Assembly (NCBI GenBank): GCA_900708905.1
Contig: CAADRB010000008.1
Coordinates: 758,117 to 822,116 of the forward strand
Origin: Hymenolepis diminuta
Taxonomy: Eukaryota > Platyhelminthes > Cestoda > Cyclophyllidea > Hymenolepididae
Length of the DNA: 64,000 nt
Direction: 5' to 3'
Shown here piece after piece: positions 59,625 through 64,000 of the stretch. A program made the position numbers and the translations under genes. Below the pieces are notes generated by a model. The model did not search any database, was not told where the DNA came from, and saw only the letters and a list, made by a program, of their open reading frames with translations. How positions within the stretch are numbered: position 1 is the first letter of the stretch; each line of letters begins with the position of its first letter.

Positions 59625-61680
59625 GTATGTTAACAAAAACCTCCATGTTTTTTCTAAATATTTTTAGGCACACTCTGACTTTCTGTACTGGGTGGCGACA
59701 AATTATAAAAAAGTCATATCTGTTAAACATTTTATTGGAAATATTACCGAAATGTTAATTTAAATAAAACAAAATTATATAAGCAAATGGCTTGGAGAGA
59801 AGCGGGGAAAAAGAAACTACTCAAACAATTCCTGAGGAGATGGTTAATTTTAATTGTCAATTTGGTAAAATTGATTAGTATGGACAACATGAAATATGAT
59901 ATATACTTTGTTGGACCTTGAGAAAATAGTATAAAACTGTCATTCCGCGAGGATTTTTTTCATTTCGAGTCCTACTTATCGTTTTTAAAAAGTAATATCA
60001 TTATTTCATATTTCAGACAATATTTAATTATAATAAATTATATTAAATCATTATGTGGAAAATTTTTGTTGTGAGAAACAGACTAAAATTGGATAACAGT
60101 AAATTCTTGTAGGCAATAACGGAAAGAGGGAAATGAACGAAGTCGAGAGTAATGTTAGATTATCACAAGAGTCTTGTTCTATTAGAATGTGAAATTCGGT
60201 TGTGAGGTATGTAATATATAATTATTTCACTATCCTACTTTTCAAAATTCGAAATTCATGGTTCTCATGTATTAATGTGCAAATTTTTATCAAAGATGTC
60301 GATGCATTTGGACTGGCTGCTTTATTGGGATGATTAATCTAAGTAGACTTAATTGTTTTTCCAAAGGACTGAGAAAAAATTTTGATTTTACATGATCTTA
60401 GCCAGACCATATTACTTGATGCCTGATCTCTCACTTGTCGTCATTCAAAAAGAACCATCATAAAATGTAACCAGACTAAATTAAATCAAACAGGTGTCTA
60501 TTACTATTATCGCTGTCGAATCCAAAATAACAGATCAAACTTATTTTGTACCCACATAATAAACTTGACAAAAGGCATTATTTGGTTTTCTTCTAATTGA
60601 GTTGGTCATTTATCTATGAATCTCTAATTTGTGACCTTTGATTTATATTACGAGTTTCCTCCGGCGTATGTAAGATTCCTTAATGTATTTAAGAACACTG
60701 CCCTGTTTTGTTGGATTTCCTCGCTATCATATTGGATAAATATCCGCAACAGACAATTAAGTAGACTTCATGACTAATACATCTGGTTTTAATAGTAAGA
60801 CTTGACCTATTGACACAGCGATTTAAACCCCTAAGTGAAAAGCAATGGATTATGGGTTTGATACTCACCTTTGCACATCCGCTGAGTGAAATAGCAAATC
60901 AGCTCTCCTCACGCAAGTAGATTTTTATAAGTTTGTTCAAAAATTATTCACTTTTAACAAAAAATGTTCACTCCTATTTAAGTATGCTTCCTTTCATATT
61001 CATACGTTTATCAAAATGACACTAAATTAATTACTTTATTCTTGCAGTCCCTGATTTATTCCAGTTGTCCGCGAATTTTCACAGTTAAAATTCTAAGAAA
61101 TATATTCTAAGTTACAAATTCCTTTTTATTTTGACCTAATTGGTAAAATCTTTTGATAAACATCAAATTTAACCCTAAAAAATTTAGATGTAAAGAGTTT
61201 AGTATTAAGAACTGAAAACGACGTTTGCAACTTTCTTATATCATTTGAAAGCTACTAATCAATGGGAATTTTTTCTATCAAAAGTAAAAAGCAAATCTTT
61301 GATTGAATATAAAGTAAGTAAAGTGATAATTATATTAAGGGCACAGAATGAGCTAATCCCCCAAGTTTCTTTATTGTACCCATATGAAAAATTGAAGTGT
61401 CCCAACGTTTGGTTTAAACCAGCTGTCTGTAATTGTCCTGTGAGTATATTTCGTTATATTGTCATTGCAGTACAAAATATCCTACAAATCTTAACCATGA
61501 GAAAGCATTGGATTAAGAGAGCGTCAAACATTATGTGACTAGAAAGAGAGTAGGGAAGAAGCGAAAAAAATAAGTCAGTGCATCAAAAGCCGTACTTACT
61601 TTAAGTGAAAGTAGCATTGAGTTGTCTATATTATCATAAGTAATATAGATCACAATGAACTGTCCTTACATATATTTACT
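59625..61680. other. Intergenic with a SINE-like relic
   Basis: AT-rich. A tRNA-like head with GGGTTTGATACTCACC followed by GCACATCCGCTGAGTG lies at about 60815-60905 and belongs to the same family as 35436. The short frame at 61245-61538 has no family resemblance. Confidence 0.45.
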
Positions 61681-62975
61681 TTTTAGAACTCTCATCTTAG
61701 GCAGAGAGTGGCATTATGAAGCATCTCTGATAAGGGACTCATATTCCACCACCATCAACATTAGTTTGACTAAGCCAGTGTGTTTGGTCAGTCCGTTCAA
61801 TGGAGATCGATCCCGCGACCACTGGCATGGAAAACTGTGCTCAATGATCAATGCGCCACCGACACTCGCAATGTTCTGATATTAAAACTCACTGAATTGA
61901 TTCCCACGTTCGTGGGTGGGATTATAGGTATTATTTTCAAGGCCTTTTCGACCGGTTGATTTTTTCTATTGTTAGCCGTGCCACTCTGATTTTTGTTATT
62001 AAATTTTAAATAATTAATGTTGAGAAAAATGGTAATACATGGCGAAAATTTGGTAAAATGTAATTTCCTGCACCAGTTTTAATGGCACAAATGCCAACAT
62101 TAATCTGATGTGGCAACTTCCTTTGAACTGTGCAAATACACATGCGCATTTACAGTAACCATGTTACTCCCTAAACCCTATTTGATTTAAACATAAATTT
62201 TGCTCAAATTTAACTTTTAATATTTAGAGTCTTGTTTGTTGTATTTGGTATTTCTATGATTCTTGATTGCCAAACTCCTGCACAGGATACATTTACTACT
62301 AGTCTATTACTCAGTTTCTCTTAACATAGTTTTAATCAAGGTGCCTGAAAACGAAATCAAGCCGTAGTTGTTCAAGTTTCTAAGTGGGTCTCGCATTTTT
62401 AAGTACGTCAGTGTTAAAACATTTTGTGGCTGTGCAGTAATACTGGCACTTTCATATAGCCTTTGCTAAATATATGGAGTGTTTTACCATGACGTCTATG
62501 TCAGTAAGGCCACAACTTGATCGATCTAGGACAGCCCTGTGCAATAATCTGTAATTTTTGGCACTATACGGCAACTACACGAAGATATTCTCATGTAAAT
62601 TTAGGAATGGATAGTCAAACCACTAGAGGTGGTATAGATATAACGTATGTAGAGCTCAGTAAACTAACTATATCCTCACTAACAGACATTTAGTTTACAC
62701 GGTCTTGCTAGGGCTCTTACCCTGACCATAATATTGGACGGGTGGTATACACAAATAGATGTACATAGGCCTTCTTCTATTTGCGTGATATATAGAAATA
62801 CATATTACAGTTAGGTACTTTTAACTTCCAGAGTGCCCTTAACTGTGATTGTTGTTGCAGCCTCTAATGCAAGATGCATACAGACGATAAGCAATGAAAC
62901 CTTAATGGGGTGTCCAGATATTCCATTAAACCAGAATATTGTGTTTAATTAGATTGGTTTTAAAAATACACACCA
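61681..62975 (+). pseudogene. Decayed S1 serine protease copy
   Basis: At about 61700-61880 the reading HYEASLIRDSYS ... HWHGKLCSMINA resembles the start of the protease exon at 56448 through the Cys42 region, ending in a stop before the His site. At 62831-62975 the DNA aligns base by base with the terminal exon at 59352: CCTTAACTGTGATTGTTG corresponds to the NGDSGG coding segment, followed by AATGGGGTGTCCAG and AGATTGGTTT. The catalytic Gly-Asp-Ser codons are changed and the frame is broken. It is probably a tandem duplicate that lost function. The middle exon was not found. Confidence 0.6.
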
Positions 62976-64000
62976 GAAGAATTTTTTATGAAATATCTCA
63001 TGAATCTACTTTGAAATTTTTTCTATTAAAAGTAATATATGGCATTGTGAACCCTTTGTCAATAGATTACAAAAACCTGTTTGAATATCTTGACGTAGTT
63101 GCCAAGCCTTCTTTTATAAGATTCCTGAATATACACACATATATCTGACAAGAAAACGACTGAATAAAATCAGACTGCCGACAAGCTCTGAATATTTAGC
63201 ACATTATTTTATCAGTTAATCTCGGGGTTGAATTAATAGATGATACTCCGACTTCATTATCTATTTTTCAACCCTTTTCCCCTTTAGTTATATGCAAACA
63301 GGTATCAAACAGCTTTCCCTAATTAAGAATTCAGTTAAAGACAAATTTGAGCGAAGCATTTTTAAATTTTCATTAATTGATTTCATTATTTTCCACTTAC
63401 AATTTATTGCGTATTAAGGAATGAAATCATTAATTGGCTACACAGTCTTATTTAAACAAAGTCAATGATGAAGAAAAATTAGTAATAAGTAAAGTACGAC
63501 CTTAATCAAAATTAATTCTGTTTGATATTGATATCTGATTCGCTTTTCGTAGAATTGGCAATTTCGCATGTGCGAGAAACGTTACAATTTCCGCGAAATT
63601 TGAGCAAGAATTTCGGAACAAAGTTAGCAAATTCCGTGGCAAATTAATTAAATTAAAACACATCAAAACTTATTACCTCAAATATCTTTTTGCTTATATA
63701 TGTATATACAAGTTCCATATTTCACAATTGTTTGTGAATAGTCAGTAACACGGAAAAGATCCTCAGGAAAAATTACATTTTTTCGATGGGAATGTTGGTT
63801 GATATGCAATGACTTCATCACTAAATTATGGTAAGCAAATGCAGTTTTCTCAATAAAGGGGATTTCAAAATCAACCTGAATATCATTTTGCCTTTCTTAT
63901 TTGATATATTATTAATTTCCAAGACAATGCGACCAATTTTATCAATGAAACCTTTTTTAGCTTGATTTTTAGAAGACAAACCACAGAAAGGGTAAAATGA
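62976..64000. other. Nothing recognised
   Basis: AT-rich end of the window without exons or repeats that I can support. Confidence 0.45.

Overview
The window looks like nuclear DNA of an AT-rich invertebrate with introns of tens of bases to several kb. A parasitic flatworm, perhaps a tapeworm, fits best: small Cys-rich genes, a tetraspanin of the size seen in tegument families, mariner copies and tRNA-derived repeats. This is an inference from overall character; no marker gene fixes the species. No prokaryotic gene structure, CRISPR array or rRNA was seen.

Layout, left to right. (1) 1.7-10.1 kb: two minus-strand two-exon genes encode tiny proteins that are 70-77% Cys plus Gly. They share a 29-nt first coding exon, a phase-2 intron of about 690 nt and a TATA box about 60 nt before the ATG. 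A single-exon, capsid/gag-like ORF lies between them (5.5-6.1 kb). (2) 13.0-15.7 kb: a two-exon minus-strand gene for an unrecognised 220-residue charged protein with an N-myristoylation-type start. (3) 17.3-21.8 kb: a complete six-exon tetraspanin whose first intron holds a 259-base assembly gap. (4) 25.1-52.2 kb: a sixteen-exon gene for a TBC-domain RabGAP of the USP6NL/RN-tre type. Both catalytic fingers are intact; two splice junctions in the disordered tail are unresolved. One intron needs a GC donor. Its introns carry a deleted mariner and tRNA-derived repeats. (5) 54.0-55.4 kb: a second, longer but decayed mariner with an assembly gap that looks artificial. (6) 55.6-59.5 kb: a five-exon secreted S1 serine protease with an unusual Cys-containing pro-region, followed by a decayed protease copy (61.7-63.0 kb).

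The genes show no obvious functional linkage, as expected for a metazoan chromosome. Two could act at the parasite surface or outside the cell (tetraspanin, serine protease) and one in endosomal Rab control (RabGAP). The least explained objects are the paired Cys/Gly genes and the myristoylation-candidate protein. All gene models come from reading splice sites and phases by eye and have no transcript support.
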